A stretch of 64,000 nucleotides of DNA from Eubacterium sp. An11 (GCF_002161065.1 NZ_NFLV01000002.1:62001-126000); one strand, 5' to 3'; positions 31,266-41,052 are shown, counted from the first letter of the stretch. Made by a program: numbers and translations. Notes: a model not told the origin generated them from the sequence alone.

Positions 31266-32663
31266 TCACATTCTCCCTTTCTTTTTCATCTCTTCTTTCA
31301 CTGCCTGGATCCTTGCTTTTAAGCTCTGCATCACATAATCCTGTACGTCTTCTTTCCGGCTGAGAGCGGCCATAACGTCTTCGTCTCTTGTGCCTGTACA
31401 GACCAGATGATGGATAATCACCCGCTCCGTCTGTCCCTGCCGGTGCAGACGCTTATTGGCCTGCGTATACTGCTCGTAATTCCAAGTAAGCCCGAACCAG
31501 ATGACATGATTGCCACCGTCCTGCAGGTTCAGCCCATAGGCACTGCTGGCCGGGTGGGCCAGAAGGACATCCACCTCCCGGCGGTTCCAGGCATCTTCAT
31601 CCTCTGGCCTTTTTAATTCCCGTACCGTCAGCCCGGTCTTCTCCAATGCTTTCAGGATCCGGAACTTATCGTGTTGGAAATTATAAAACACCAGGGCCGG
31701 CTTCCCCTGCAGGGACTCGATCAGCTCCATGAAAGCCTCAATTTTGCAGTTATGTACCTCGTGGACATTATGGTCATCGTCATATACCGCCCCATTGGAC
31801 AGCTGCAGAAGCTTGTTGGATAATGCCGCCGCACTAGTCACGCTGATCTCTTCTTCCTCCGGCAGCCCTAAGATCATCTTTTTCTCCAGCTCCTGGTATG
31901 CCTTTTTTGCTCTGGCGTCCAACACTACCGGCACTTCGTGGAACGTCACAGGTGGAAGCTGCAGATAATCTTCTGCCTTCATGGATACACAGATATCTGA
32001 GATCTTCGCCATGATGCTCTCCTCACTGCCCTGCTTTGGCTTGTAATTATAAATCACATTCTGCCCGCGATCACCCGGATCGAAGTAATGTTCCCGGAAC
32101 TGTGTATACCGTTTTCCCAGGCGCTCTCCGCCGTCCAACAGATAGACCTGCGACCACAGGTCATTCAGACCATTCGGTGAAGGAGTACCAGTCAACTCTA
32201 CCAGGCGATCGATGTGTCCGCTGACACTGGCCAGGGCTTTGAACCGCTTTGCGTTATGGCTTTTAAAACTGCTGCTCTCATCGATGACCACCATGTCAAA
32301 TGGCCAGGCATTCCGGTAATAATCCACCAGCCACACAACATTCTCCCGGTTCGTGATATAAAGGTCTGCCGGCGTGTTCAGCGCCCGGATGCGCTTCGCC
32401 TGACTTCCCAGTACCTGAGACACCCGGAGGATCTTCGTGTGTTCCCACTTGTCCTTTTCCCTGGTCCAGGTCCCTTCTGCCACTTTCTTCGGCGCAATGA
32501 TCAGCACCTTCCTGACCTCGAACCGGTTGCATTTTAATTCCCGGATGGCCGTCAGTGTTGTAACTGTCTTGCCTAAACCCATGTCAAGGAACAGGCCGAT
32601 CTTTTTGGCGTCGATGATCTTCTGGATGCAGTAATCCTGATAAGCGTGTGGCTTAAATTGCAC
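31266..32663 (-). CDS. SNF2-family helicase
   Basis: This is a 465-residue ATPase. The most likely start is the GTG at 32663, right after GGGAGGTGGCGAC. Walker A is LDMGLGKTVTTL, the DEAH-like box is VVIDESSSFKS, and motif III is LTGTPSPNGL. The second RecA lobe ends with QANKRLHRQGQTERVIIHHL, the SNF2 arginine-finger motif. Compact SNF2 proteins beside VRR-NUC and VirE genes are standard in Firmicute siphophage replication modules, probably for remodelling or recombination. Confidence 0.9.
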   Translation of the reverse strand: MQFKPHAYQDYCIQKIIDAKKIGLFLDMGLGKTVTTLTAIRELKCNRFEVRKVLIIAPKKVAEGTWTREKDKWEHTKILRVSQVLGSQAKRIRALNTPADLYITNRENVVWLVDYYRNAWPFDMVVIDESSSFKSHNAKRFKALASVSGHIDRLVELTGTPSPNGLNDLWSQVYLLDGGERLGKRYTQFREHYFDPGDRGQNVIYNYKPKQGSEESIMAKISDICVSMKAEDYLQLPPVTFHEVPVVLDARAKKAYQELEKKMILGLPEEEEISVTSAAALSNKLLQLSNGAVYDDDHNVHEVHNCKIEAFMELIESLQGKPALVFYNFQHDKFRILKALEKTGLTVRELKRPEDEDAWNRREVDVLLAHPASSAYGLNLQDGGNHVIWFGLTWNYEQYTQANKRLHRQGQTERVIIHHLVCTGTRDEDVMAALSRKEDVQDYVMQSLKARIQAVKEEMKKKGRM

Positions 32664-32979
32664 CGTCGCCACCTCCCAACAGTTCATCCATGATTTTCTG
32701 CAGTGTTTCCTGCAGGCTTAAAAATTTCAAGACGTCGTCTTTCCCGTAAAGCACCCGGACATCCTGTCCCAGAGAACGGAGACGCTCGATCTGCACCTCT
32801 TGCAGTTCTGTGAGTCTCCCTGCCTTTGTCTTCAACTCCACAAAGATCGGTGCCCGGCCCCGGAAAACGACCAGCCGATCCGGAACCCCGCTATTTCCCG
32901 GGCTTGTAAACTTGTATGCAATACCACCCAGCCTCTTTACTCCATCCCGCAGCAATGCCTCTATCTCTTTTTCCCGCAT
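32653..32979 (-). CDS. VRR-NUC nuclease
   Basis: This is a 108-residue PD-(D/E)XK-type nuclease. Motifs seen are GNSGVPDRLVV (Asp) and IFVELKTKAGRLTELQ (E-x-K), then a helix. VRR-NUC proteins act on branched or flapped DNA. It overlaps the helicase gene by 11 bases and the upstream small gene by 19, which suggests they work together in replication or recombination. Confidence 0.9.
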   Translation of the reverse strand: MREKEIEALLRDGVKRLGGIAYKFTSPGNSGVPDRLVVFRGRAPIFVELKTKAGRLTELQEVQIERLRSLGQDVRVLYGKDDVLKFLSLQETLQKIMDELLGGGDGAI

Positions 32980-33242
32980 CTCATCAACTCCCCACTTTTC
33001 TCACACCAGACGTCATCTGGACTTTTACTGTCTGACCATGACCATACATACACATCACCTCTGTGATGACTCGTGATTCCCAGGTTCTTCCGGGCCTCTC
33101 TGATATCTGACCGGCGTACCCCGGAACCTTTCATCTGTGATTTCACATATGCGATGATTTCTTGGGCCAGTCCTTCTTTTCTGCCATCTGAAAAATATTT
33201 TGCCAGCAACATTTCTGCACAGATTATGTTTTCACTTTTCAT
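32961..33242 (-). CDS. Small helical phage protein (93 aa)
   Basis: This is a 93-residue protein. The central part resembles a winged-helix or primase-like fragment (QEIIAYVKSQMKGSGVRRSD; IREARKNLGITSHHRGDVYV). Proteins of this type often lie before VRR-NUC in siphophages. The molecular role is unknown, perhaps binding DNA. Confidence 0.6.
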   Translation of the reverse strand: MKSENIICAEMLLAKYFSDGRKEGLAQEIIAYVKSQMKGSGVRRSDIREARKNLGITSHHRGDVYVWSWSDSKSPDDVWCEKSGELMRCGKKR

Positions 33243-33508
33243 GATCCATTCCTCCCGCCATGCCCAAATTGCCTTTTATTTATATATTATGACTACTTTA
33301 TTAGGCTATTTAGGTAATATTAGGTAATACAGCTATACTACCTATTTTATTTATTTTTTCCTTTATATAGATAAATGGTAACATTGGTAACGTATAATAA
33401 AATAACCTTTGTTTATCAGGGTTTTTGCGTTTCTGAAACTGTTGTCTTTCCGTGTTGCCGTAATTTTGTGGTATCACTCGCGTTCGATACCGTTACCATT
33501 TACAATTG
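33243..33508. other. AT-rich gap with GGTAAC/GGTAAT repeats
   Basis: No gene was found here. GGTAAT occurs twice at 33313-33328 and GGTAAC twice at 33377-33392, with the complement GTTACC at 33492-33497. The AT-rich setting directly downstream of the primase-helicase gene is compatible with a replication origin or a protein-binding region. This is speculative. Confidence 0.3.
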
Positions 33509-35932
33509 TCACATATCTACCCTTTTGTCATCGCCTTTTGGTATCGCTTCAAACCCTCTTTGTATACCATATGGACCATACCTCCGCTTTGATTTATTCC
33601 GTCTCCAACCTTTGATACCAGACAAAATCCCGTTGATTTCTCTGCTGTCAGATTTCTTCATGTACTTTGGGTCCCCGCTGAAGCATTCTGTCCATACTTC
33701 CACCGCACAGACTTTTTCCCTCTTTACCAGCTTGACATCCGGCCCACGGAGGTTCCCACTCCAGAATTGACGTCGCTGTGTAAGCGAGAAAGCGTTCCAG
33801 TTTTCCGGGACTTTCTGCTCCAGAAATTCCAGCACGAGTCCTTCCTTCCCGGAGTTTTCCCGGTGATGTTCCTGCATCTCTTCTGCCAGCTTTTCCACGT
33901 CTTTGTCCAGATACAATGGCTCTCCCAGCATCCAGTAGGTATAGGCTTCCGCCCAGATCTGGTCCACCTCTTCCGGAAGGTCCCGCCATATGGATTTCTT
34001 TGCCGGGTATACGCCCACATCCACTGGCCAGAACCGCCGGTTCCCGGTCGTATCCTTCAAAAATTCTTCCTCATTACTGGTCCCGAAGAACACGCACCGG
34101 CGAGGATGCCGGTTCACCCGCCGGCCGTATGCCGCCCGGTAGATATCTTCCCGTTTGGATAAAAACTGCTTGACCGCGTTCGTCTCCTGTTTTGTCATGG
34201 CAGTCAGCTCACCCACTTCGTTGATCCAGGTTCCCTGTATCAGTTCTGCCGCCTCTTTCCCTTCAAAGGACGTGAGGCTGTCGGAAAACCATCCCTTTCC
34301 AAGGGTGCTCAAAAAGGTACTCTTGCCGATGCCCTGCGGTCCAGTGAGGATAGGCATATAGTCGTACTTCACGCCGCCCACGATGGCACGGGCCACCGCG
34401 GCGCAGAGGGATTTGCGCATCACTGCGCGGGTATACGCATTATCTGCAGCGCCCAGATAGTCCGGCAGGAGGGTATCCAACCGGGGAACGCCATCCCACT
34501 GCAGACTCTCCAGATAATCCTTCACATCATTCACCTTATTCTGGCTGCTCACAATGAGGAGGGCATTGTCCAGCTTTTCCCGCCCGGTGATGCCGTAGAA
34601 GAGCTCCAGATAATTATAATAACCAGCGTCGTCCTCATCCTTCCACCGGTGTTTCTGCGCCGTCTTATCCCATGGCACAGGCCCTGTCAGCAGGCTGCAC
34701 CCGGCGAACTCGTCTGTCACGATCTTTCCCTTCAGGTTCGGGTCATTCTCGAGGACGAGGACCGCGTTATTGATGGTCTTTGCAATCTTTCCGGATGCAT
34801 CTTTTGTAAGCCGATCCATCCAGGAATAATCTGTCTCCTCCGAATCTTCCACCGGCGCATCAAACGCTGCCTGCGCCTGTTCAAATGCCTCCTTCGTCAT
34901 GAGGGTAGATACCTGTTTATCACCCCTTGCCAGCCGCGACATCGCCATAAAAGAGGGCAGCTTGTTGTTCGGCGTCCCCTCTTTCGCCTCCGCATCCTGG
35001 TCGCCAAACATATGCAGGCGCACCATGTCAAACGCATTGACCAGCAGGCCGGAACACGGGTCTGTCGCATGATGGGAATAGAGGAACAGATCTCCGTCAT
35101 AGACAACAGCTCCACCCTGCGTGGAACCGCCGGTATATGTATATCTGCCTGGTATGGCTGTCTCCTCATACATGCCGGGGATAAAGGCTGCCATCGCCTG
35201 TGTGATGCTGTACGTCCGGCAGAAGGCGCCGATCACGCCGCGCTTTGTGGTCGGGTCTTCCTGGCGCGCCAGGCGGCGCTTTTCCAGTTTCTCTGTCCCC
35301 GGTACTTTTGGCCATTGGCTGACATCCGTCCAGTCGCCGTACATGGCCAGCAGGCCGGCCTTGCTGCAGAACGGGCTGTCGTAGACCTGGTAAATGTATT
35401 CCCCATCCTGACAGCAGCTTGGCCAATACATGAGCCGCGCTGATTCAAATGTTGTTGGGTCGCAGAACTCGATCCCGATGAGCGACGCCAGTTTCCGCGC
35501 TGTCGGCTCATATTCATCCGATGAGGCCGTTACATCCAACGGGATGATGACCCGCAGCCGCGGGGCATACCCGGTATGTTTTCTTGTGCTGTAAACGACA
35601 GCAGCGCATCCAAGGCCGCCGATCCGCCGCAGGATATCCTCTGTGCCCCCGGCGGGGATATTGTCCATGTCCAAGGTCACAAGATCCCTGCCCGTAAGAT
35701 ATACCGGTTTTCGCCGGCCATTGGAAAAGGTACCGCCGACAAATCCGCCGACGTCTTTAAGCTCCGCCTGTTTTGCCTTTCCCATGGCCAGATATTCTTC
35801 CATGGTCTCACTGCTGCGGACCGGCGTTTTCAGTTTATCCACAAACTCAGACCAAAGGAGAGAACTCTCCGGCCAGTGCGTTGCCTTCCGGCTCCCCGCC
35901 GTGCTGATGCGTAATGTTCGGTTATACTGCAA
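33509..35932 (-). CDS. VirE-type primase-helicase
   Basis: This is a protein of about 807 residues, best started at the TTG at 35932 directly after AGGAGGGAGACG. The N-terminal half has archaeo-eukaryotic primase features (VTLDMDNIP; RLRVIIPLDV). The C-terminal half is a VirE/SF3-like ATPase: Walker A is ILTGPQGIGKSTFLSTLGKG, Walker B is TWINEVGELTAM, and the sensor/arginine region is VFFGTSNEEEFLKDTTGNRR. It should prime and unwind DNA at the phage origin. It overlaps the polymerase stop region. Confidence 0.9.
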   Translation of the reverse strand: MQYNRTLRISTAGSRKATHWPESSLLWSEFVDKLKTPVRSSETMEEYLAMGKAKQAELKDVGGFVGGTFSNGRRKPVYLTGRDLVTLDMDNIPAGGTEDILRRIGGLGCAAVVYSTRKHTGYAPRLRVIIPLDVTASSDEYEPTARKLASLIGIEFCDPTTFESARLMYWPSCCQDGEYIYQVYDSPFCSKAGLLAMYGDWTDVSQWPKVPGTEKLEKRRLARQEDPTTKRGVIGAFCRTYSITQAMAAFIPGMYEETAIPGRYTYTGGSTQGGAVVYDGDLFLYSHHATDPCSGLLVNAFDMVRLHMFGDQDAEAKEGTPNNKLPSFMAMSRLARGDKQVSTLMTKEAFEQAQAAFDAPVEDSEETDYSWMDRLTKDASGKIAKTINNAVLVLENDPNLKGKIVTDEFAGCSLLTGPVPWDKTAQKHRWKDEDDAGYYNYLELFYGITGREKLDNALLIVSSQNKVNDVKDYLESLQWDGVPRLDTLLPDYLGAADNAYTRAVMRKSLCAAVARAIVGGVKYDYMPILTGPQGIGKSTFLSTLGKGWFSDSLTSFEGKEAAELIQGTWINEVGELTAMTKQETNAVKQFLSKREDIYRAAYGRRVNRHPRRCVFFGTSNEEEFLKDTTGNRRFWPVDVGVYPAKKSIWRDLPEEVDQIWAEAYTYWMLGEPLYLDKDVEKLAEEMQEHHRENSGKEGLVLEFLEQKVPENWNAFSLTQRRQFWSGNLRGPDVKLVKREKVCAVEVWTECFSGDPKYMKKSDSREINGILSGIKGWRRNKSKRRYGPYGIQRGFEAIPKGDDKRVDM

Positions 35933-35945
35933 ACGTCTCCCTCCT

Positions 35946-37940
35946 CTAATCTTTCCTGTAATAGCTTCCCTCAAACCCGGCGCCCCGAAGGATCAGTCCC
36001 GGCGCCCAGGAAATGGGTTCAGCCATGATGCTGCAGATCTCTTCCACCGTCACATCCATGGGAGCATCGATGATGACTTCGTCATGGACGTGAAAGACTA
36101 CCTGCAGCCCTCGGTCATCTATCTTTTTCAGTGTCTCTGCCAGGCAATCCCTTGCGACTGCCTGGACAATGTTTTCCGTCATTTTTCCGCCGTATGTCGA
36201 TGTGACTTCCCACTTCTTCGACTGCTGTCCTACTGTATGATAATGGACTGCCATTTTGCCAAACTGGTTCTCCTGCAGGAACGGCTTAGGGTAATACAAT
36301 TTCCTGCCCGATGGCAGCTGCACCGTCAGGAAACACTGTCCATACACGATGTCTCCTTCCAGGGCAAATATCAATCCATGGATCGCCTGTGGCTGCGCCG
36401 TCTGCATGGTCGTGAGCGCCGCCTGTTCCACGGCATACCACAGGTCACAGATCCGCCGGTTGGCCTGCCGCCAGCGCTGGACGATATCCGGGAGTTCCTC
36501 TTCCGGGATTCCCATGTTCAATGCGCCCATGGACACCAGCGCATTTATCCCGCCCTGATAACCCAGTGCAAGAGTGGCCACTTTTCCTTTTTGCCGCAGG
36601 CTGTACTCCGGGTTTCCCTTTACGATCTTCTCGATCGGCACATGGAACATCTGCGATGCTGTCGCTTCGTAGATCTTTCCGTGCGTGGCGAATACTTCAT
36701 TGACCCATTGTTCCCCGGCCATCCATGCGATGACACGCGCCTCGATGGCAGAGAAATCAGCGACCACGAACTTATGTCCCTCAGACGGGATGAACGCCGT
36801 CCGGATGAGCTGGGAGAGCGTATCCGGCACATTCCCATACAGCATCTGGAGACCATCATAATTTTTCTTCTTCACGAGGTTCCTGGCATAGTCCAGTGTC
36901 TTCAGATAATTCCTCGGCAGGTTCTGCATCTGGACCATGCGGCCGGCCCACCGCCCCGTACGGTTTGCCCCATAATACTGCGTGAGTCCCCTTACCCGGT
37001 CATCCCTTCCCTTGGCCGCGTGTATCGTCACATATTTCTTGATGGATGTCTTTCCCAACTGTTGCCGGATCTCCAGAACCCGCCGCACGTCCGCCGGAAG
37101 GTCCTCTATCCTCAAAAGGTTGGAGACGTCCTCTTTCCGTAGGCTATCTATCTGGATGTCTGTCCCACACCAGTCGAACATCGTTTCTTCCAGCCACGCT
37201 TTTAGCTGCGCTGTGCTGTTTGGGTTTGCAAGCCCTGTGATCCTTACCGCCTCGTCTGTCAGTTCCTGCGCCGACTGCTCATGGATGGTGAGCGCACCTT
37301 CGATCAGCGTGGCATCCACCCGGACGCCGAGGGTGTTCATCTCCGTGGTCATCCGCCACAGGCGTTCCTCATCTTCTGGCATCGGGTACAGATTAAGCCT
37401 CTGCAGGATCTCGTACTCCGTCACCACGTCCTGTCGGTTATACTCCATAAACAGATCCCATTTTATAGGATCGTGTTGCGGCAAGTTCCATATTCTCCCG
37501 CCGTTCCTCTTTGTAGGTTTGCAGGGCACGCAGAAATACCGAATGAGCGCCTTGCCGACAGACAGTTTCTGCTTATCTTGTGGCAGCCCGATGGCTTTGC
37601 CGGTGGCATCCAGTCCTGCAGGATATCCGCAGTACAGGCTGTGCGCCATCGTACAGCGCCACTGCGCAAGGGGCGTCACATAACCCGCCTGGTTCAGGCA
37701 ATACCACTCAAAGGCTGCATTATACGCATGCTTGATTACTTTCGGATCAGATAGTGCCAGCAGAATTTCTCCCGGGATCTGCTCCCCCTGTGCCATGTTG
37801 ATGACTTCCACCGGCTCCCCGTCCGCTTTATAGGCAAAAAGGAGGATAGAAAAATCATCTGACTGCGCATATTTATACAGTCCGACTTTCCCGATATCCT
37901 CGCTGGATCTTGTCTCAATGTCTATACTTAAATGTCTCAT
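35946..37940 (-). CDS. Phage DNA polymerase, family A
   Basis: This is a 664-residue polymerase from the ATG at 37940, behind GGAGGCCAGA. A 3'-5' exonuclease domain begins at LSIDIETRSS and includes HAYNAAFEWY. Polymerase motifs are A in VADFSAIEARVIAWM, B in RQKGKVATLALGYQGG, and C in VFHVHDEVIID. It replicates the phage genome together with the VirE primase-helicase and the DUF2815 protein. Confidence 0.95.
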   Translation of the reverse strand: MRHLSIDIETRSSEDIGKVGLYKYAQSDDFSILLFAYKADGEPVEVINMAQGEQIPGEILLALSDPKVIKHAYNAAFEWYCLNQAGYVTPLAQWRCTMAHSLYCGYPAGLDATGKAIGLPQDKQKLSVGKALIRYFCVPCKPTKRNGGRIWNLPQHDPIKWDLFMEYNRQDVVTEYEILQRLNLYPMPEDEERLWRMTTEMNTLGVRVDATLIEGALTIHEQSAQELTDEAVRITGLANPNSTAQLKAWLEETMFDWCGTDIQIDSLRKEDVSNLLRIEDLPADVRRVLEIRQQLGKTSIKKYVTIHAAKGRDDRVRGLTQYYGANRTGRWAGRMVQMQNLPRNYLKTLDYARNLVKKKNYDGLQMLYGNVPDTLSQLIRTAFIPSEGHKFVVADFSAIEARVIAWMAGEQWVNEVFATHGKIYEATASQMFHVPIEKIVKGNPEYSLRQKGKVATLALGYQGGINALVSMGALNMGIPEEELPDIVQRWRQANRRICDLWYAVEQAALTTMQTAQPQAIHGLIFALEGDIVYGQCFLTVQLPSGRKLYYPKPFLQENQFGKMAVHYHTVGQQSKKWEVTSTYGGKMTENIVQAVARDCLAETLKKIDDRGLQVVFHVHDEVIIDAPMDVTVEEICSIMAEPISWAPGLILRGAGFEGSYYRKD

Positions 37941-37988
37941 TCTGGCCTCCATTAGAAAGGCAGAGGGGCGCAATGCCCCTCCCTGTTA

Positions 37989-38621
37989 TCAGTACGGCAT
38001 CCCAGTGATCGGATTGATCGCCTGCGCCGCTGGCTGCTGGTATGCCTGCTGGGTCGTCTGAGCCGGCTGTACAGGTTGTGTGAAACCGAACGCCTGCGCC
38101 GCCGTTGGTGCAGATCCGCCAAGAGGCTCTCCATCCTCCAGTTTCTGCACCGGACCCAAGCCGCATCCGATTCCTTTTTTCCCGCCAAACGCGTATGGAA
38201 AAAACGATACATTGACCCGGCCATAGATCCCGGAATACACTTCGGAATGGTTGATGATAGGATTTCCCATCTTGTCCACGACTTCCGGAGGATAGTCTTC
38301 TTTGGCACTGGCAGTAAAGACCCAGTGCCCTTTGCACTCCGGACCAAACGGCATCCCATCAGATGGCCGTACTCCATCCCCATCATAAACTGGTGTTGGC
38401 ACGATCGGCGGGCACTGCCCATTCCATTTTTCATTGATTCCTCTCTGCTTTGCCGCTTCGATGGCCGCATCGATGCGGGCTTTTGTGTCTGCATCTGATT
38501 TTGGTACGAGGACGGTCACGCTGAACTTTTCTTCCTGCCCTGGCTGATATGCGTATGGTTTAAATAAATGTACATAAGATAATCTTGCTTTTCCTGTTGT
38601 TACGTTCGTTAATTCATTCAT
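37989..38621 (-). CDS. DUF2815 protein, probable ssDNA-binding
   Basis: This is a 210-residue protein from the ATG at 38621, behind AAGGGGGAAAATCCAG. The conserved DUF2815 region has ARLSYVHLFKPYAYQPGQEE, PVYDGDGVRPSDG, and INHSEVYSGIYGRVNVSFFP. An intrinsically disordered Pro/Gln/Ala tail follows (about 170-210), as in single-strand binding proteins. It lies directly before the polymerase gene and is believed to bind ssDNA in this module. Confidence 0.85.
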   Translation of the reverse strand: MNELTNVTTGKARLSYVHLFKPYAYQPGQEEKFSVTVLVPKSDADTKARIDAAIEAAKQRGINEKWNGQCPPIVPTPVYDGDGVRPSDGMPFGPECKGHWVFTASAKEDYPPEVVDKMGNPIINHSEVYSGIYGRVNVSFFPYAFGGKKGIGCGLGPVQKLEDGEPLGGSAPTAAQAFGFTQPVQPAQTTQQAYQQPAAQAINPITGMPY

Positions 38622-39816
38622 CTGGATTTTCCCCCTTCTTTCCTGCCTCTGATCCGCCAAAGGCTTCTGCCGCGCTCACTTTATTTGTGACCGCCGGACG
38701 TTTATCTGATTCTTTTGCCAGTGCTGGCTTCCCTGGGTTTTTGACCACATACTCTCCGACCAGGGTCTGGAATTCTTTTTTGCCGACTGTTTTTTCCACC
38801 TGTGCCAATGACAATGGCGTCCTTTCCCACAAGATGGCAGCATCGATACCATTATCTGTCAGGGTCTTAAACGCCTTGTCCATATCGGTCCAGTCGCGGG
38901 AACCTCTGCCTTCCACGGCTTTCCATCCTGAGATCTCTTTGCCTGCCAGGCATTCTTTCAGGGCATACTCTTTCAGGTCTTTCAGCCATTTGGCCACATC
39001 TTCCCCTTTTTCCAGGTATTCCCCTACTTCTTCATTGGTGATGAGCGGTGGCTTTTTGTCGGTAAAAAATGCCAGCCGTACATTTTCCTCCGCCCTGGCC
39101 CGGCACTGCGCCCGCGCCCGGCAGAACCGGCAGGCTTCCTCACCGGGAGCAAACTCTCCCTCTCCTTTAAATGCGATTGCTGCCCGATCAGCGATAAAAT
39201 CGCCGTAAGCCAAAAGTTCCGGAATGCCACATTCCCACTCCGATATGTTACTGAGACGTGGCTGCACAATGGAAAGTCTGACCCGATCGATGGAGTAAAG
39301 GATAGAGCATGCCGCATACGCTCCCAGCGCATACAGGATCATCTGCAGGTTTTCCTCCGCACTGACCGGCACGCCTTTCCCATACTTAAAATCAATAACA
39401 TGGAGCGTACTGCCGCCGATCAGGATGCAGTCCGCTGTCCCGAAACCTTCCGGGACATATTTATCAAAGTAAACGGTCTTCTCCACATCCGCATGTGGCG
39501 CATGGTCAAACGCCATTGCTGCAGTCTTTATGTAATCCAGGTATTCATCCGTATACCCCTGCATCTCATCGTTCCAATGCTCCTCTTTTTTCAGCTTATT
39601 GACCGTTCGGGTCATCTTCTGCTTACTGACTTCCTGCGGATAAAAATACTGCTGTACCTTGATCTCTGCCAGCGCGTGAGCGAGAGTCCCCTCCGCGGCT
39701 GCATCGGATCCGGTATCCGGGAACTGTTCTTCCAGCCTGGCACTCGGAGTGCAATGCACCCAGCGATGGGCGCTGGATGCACTGAGAAGGGCATGGGCAC
39801 GTTCTTCTTTTTTCAT
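38614..39816 (-). CDS. DUF2800 protein, Cas4/RecB-like nuclease
   Basis: This is a 400-residue protein. The DUF2800 pattern includes LSASSAHRWVHCTPSARLEE, AAAEGTLAHALAE, DCILIGGSTLHVIDFKYGKG, and a late Cys cluster (EEACRFCRARAQCRARAE) typical of an iron-sulfur RecB-like nuclease. Conserved Asp and the DFKYGKG motif fit the PD-(D/E)XK fold. It probably handles DNA ends in recombination. It overlaps the DUF2815 start by eight bases. Confidence 0.88.
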   Translation of the reverse strand: MKKEERAHALLSASSAHRWVHCTPSARLEEQFPDTGSDAAAEGTLAHALAEIKVQQYFYPQEVSKQKMTRTVNKLKKEEHWNDEMQGYTDEYLDYIKTAAMAFDHAPHADVEKTVYFDKYVPEGFGTADCILIGGSTLHVIDFKYGKGVPVSAEENLQMILYALGAYAACSILYSIDRVRLSIVQPRLSNISEWECGIPELLAYGDFIADRAAIAFKGEGEFAPGEEACRFCRARAQCRARAEENVRLAFFTDKKPPLITNEEVGEYLEKGEDVAKWLKDLKEYALKECLAGKEISGWKAVEGRGSRDWTDMDKAFKTLTDNGIDAAILWERTPLSLAQVEKTVGKKEFQTLVGEYVVKNPGKPALAKESDKRPAVTNKVSAAEAFGGSEAGKKGENPDE

Positions 39817-40280
39817 CAGATCTGCGCCCCCAATCCCCGTAATGCCGTGGCAAATGCCCCATACTGCTCCTTCGGCAGATCCGGAAGGGATTGCACGCCA
39901 AACTGTGCCAAAAGGTTCCGCAATTCTCCCTGCCGTCCAGAATCCATAAGAGTCATTCCCGCCTTAGACAAGTCTTCCATTGTATAGGAGGGCTGTGCTG
40001 TTGGCACTGTTGTCTGAATCGGTTGCTGTACCCGTGGCGGTGCCGATTCTTGCGCCGCTGAGGTCGACGGTGCCGCCACAGGAGCTATAGCCTGTGTTGG
40101 CGCAGACTGTACTGGTACCTCTTGCTGCACAGGTACCTGAGGCGCCGGCACCGCAGATACCACGTCAGCCGTGGTCTTTTTCCCCTCTGTCTTGGATATT
40201 GTTCCGTCTTCCCCTGACAAAATCATTTTTGCAAAGTCTTTCAGTTCTTCCATCGATTCAAATGTTACTTTCATTAACAT
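39816..40280 (-). CDS. Hypothetical early protein with Pro/Gln linker
   Basis: This is a 154-residue protein. An N-terminal helix (TFESMEELKDFAKMILSG) and a C-terminal helical domain (YTMEDLSKAGMTLMDSGRQG; FGVQSLPDLPKEQYGAFATA) are joined by a long low-complexity Ala/Pro/Gln linker (about 40-98). Such pairs occur next to DUF2800 in siphophages. The function is unknown. Confidence 0.7.
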   Translation of the reverse strand: MLMKVTFESMEELKDFAKMILSGEDGTISKTEGKKTTADVVSAVPAPQVPVQQEVPVQSAPTQAIAPVAAPSTSAAQESAPPRVQQPIQTTVPTAQPSYTMEDLSKAGMTLMDSGRQGELRNLLAQFGVQSLPDLPKEQYGAFATALRGLGAQI

Positions 40281-40309
40281 CTTTATTCCTCCTCATCCTT
40301 GTGTTCCCT

Positions 40310-40564
40310 TCAATCATCAAACATCTTCTCTGAAAATGCAGCCTGTAATACTGCATTCGCAAGGGCGTTTCCATCCGCCAGGTCATTCAGTACGTTCGCT
40401 ACGGAAGCACCGAGTGCAGCCGCTATGTCGACCGGATTACCGCTTCCGAAGCTTATACCGTCTGCCTCCATCGGATCACTGTCCGTTTTGAGTGCGATGG
40501 CAAACACGTAGTTGCCCTCAAACACTTTTCTCTCTTCGTCGCTTTCGACGATCACTTTTATCAT
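40310..40564 (-). CDS. Hypothetical early protein (84 aa)
   Basis: This is an 84-residue protein (MIKVIVESDEERKVFEGNYV; VDIAAALGASVANVLNDLAD) starting at an ATG behind GGGAGGAAGAGAC. It lies 13 bases after a small membrane protein gene. No function is assigned. Confidence 0.6.
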   Translation of the reverse strand: MIKVIVESDEERKVFEGNYVFAIALKTDSDPMEADGISFGSGNPVDIAAALGASVANVLNDLADGNALANAVLQAAFSEKMFDD

Positions 40565-40577
40565 GTCTCTTCCTCCC

Positions 40578-40751
40578 TTATTCCGTTAAACCAATCATCA
40601 TCACAATCGCATTGCCGGGCATGTACTGCTTGTCCCCGGTGATGGGATCGTTGTGCATCAGCACATCCGCCCAGCTTATGACCAGCCAGAGAAAGATCAG
40701 GATACCGACTGCCGTCAATGCGTTGATGATCAGATTTTTTATAAATTTCAT
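40578..40751 (-). CDS. Small membrane protein (57 aa)
   Basis: The ATG at 40751 follows GAGGAAAAGTGAAG. The 57 codons encode MKFIKNLIINALTAVGILIF, a single membrane helix, then an acidic outside tail (WADVLMHNDPITGDKQYMPG). The stop lies 13 bases before the next gene's start. The function is unknown; a membrane-acting early phage peptide is possible. Confidence 0.6.
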   Translation of the reverse strand: MKFIKNLIINALTAVGILIFLWLVISWADVLMHNDPITGDKQYMPGNAIVMMIGLTE

Positions 40752-40824
40752 CTTCACTTTTCCTCTTTATTGATGTAAAATAATAATCGTAATATTATTA
40801 TGCTTTGTTGCGCCCAGTCTGGAG

Positions 40825-41052
40825 TTACTGCTCCTTTGGGCGCACTCCCTGATGAACAGAATCCGGAATTTCCATCCCAAAAAATTGATACATCCGGCGA
40901 GCGTAGATATCATAGGTCATTTGCCCGCCAGACTTAGCTGGTGGAATAGCCTTACCGAATGCCCATCTGCCAGCCTTGATCCGTTCCCGGACTTTCTGCG
41001 GCCGGCAATGTAAAATCCGGGCGGCTTCCGCTGCGGAAATGATCTCCCTCAA
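40825..41052 (-). CDS. Small DNA-binding protein (excisionase-like)
   Basis: This is a 75-residue protein from the TTG at 41052, placed 9 bases after AAGGAGG. The N-terminal helix-turn-helix (IISAAEAARILHCRPQKVRE; RIKAGRWAFG) looks like MerR/excisionase-type folds. It lies among early leftward genes, so an Xis or early-repressor role is plausible. The longer frame starting at 41209 lacks a ribosome site. Confidence 0.6.
   Translation of the reverse strand: MREIISAAEAARILHCRPQKVRERIKAGRWAFGKAIPPAKSGGQMTYDIYARRMYQFFGMEIPDSVHQGVRPKEQ

Noticed and set aside
35643-37142. A 499-codon open frame on the plus strand
   Set aside because: It is antisense to the DNA polymerase and primase genes and has no recognisable domain.
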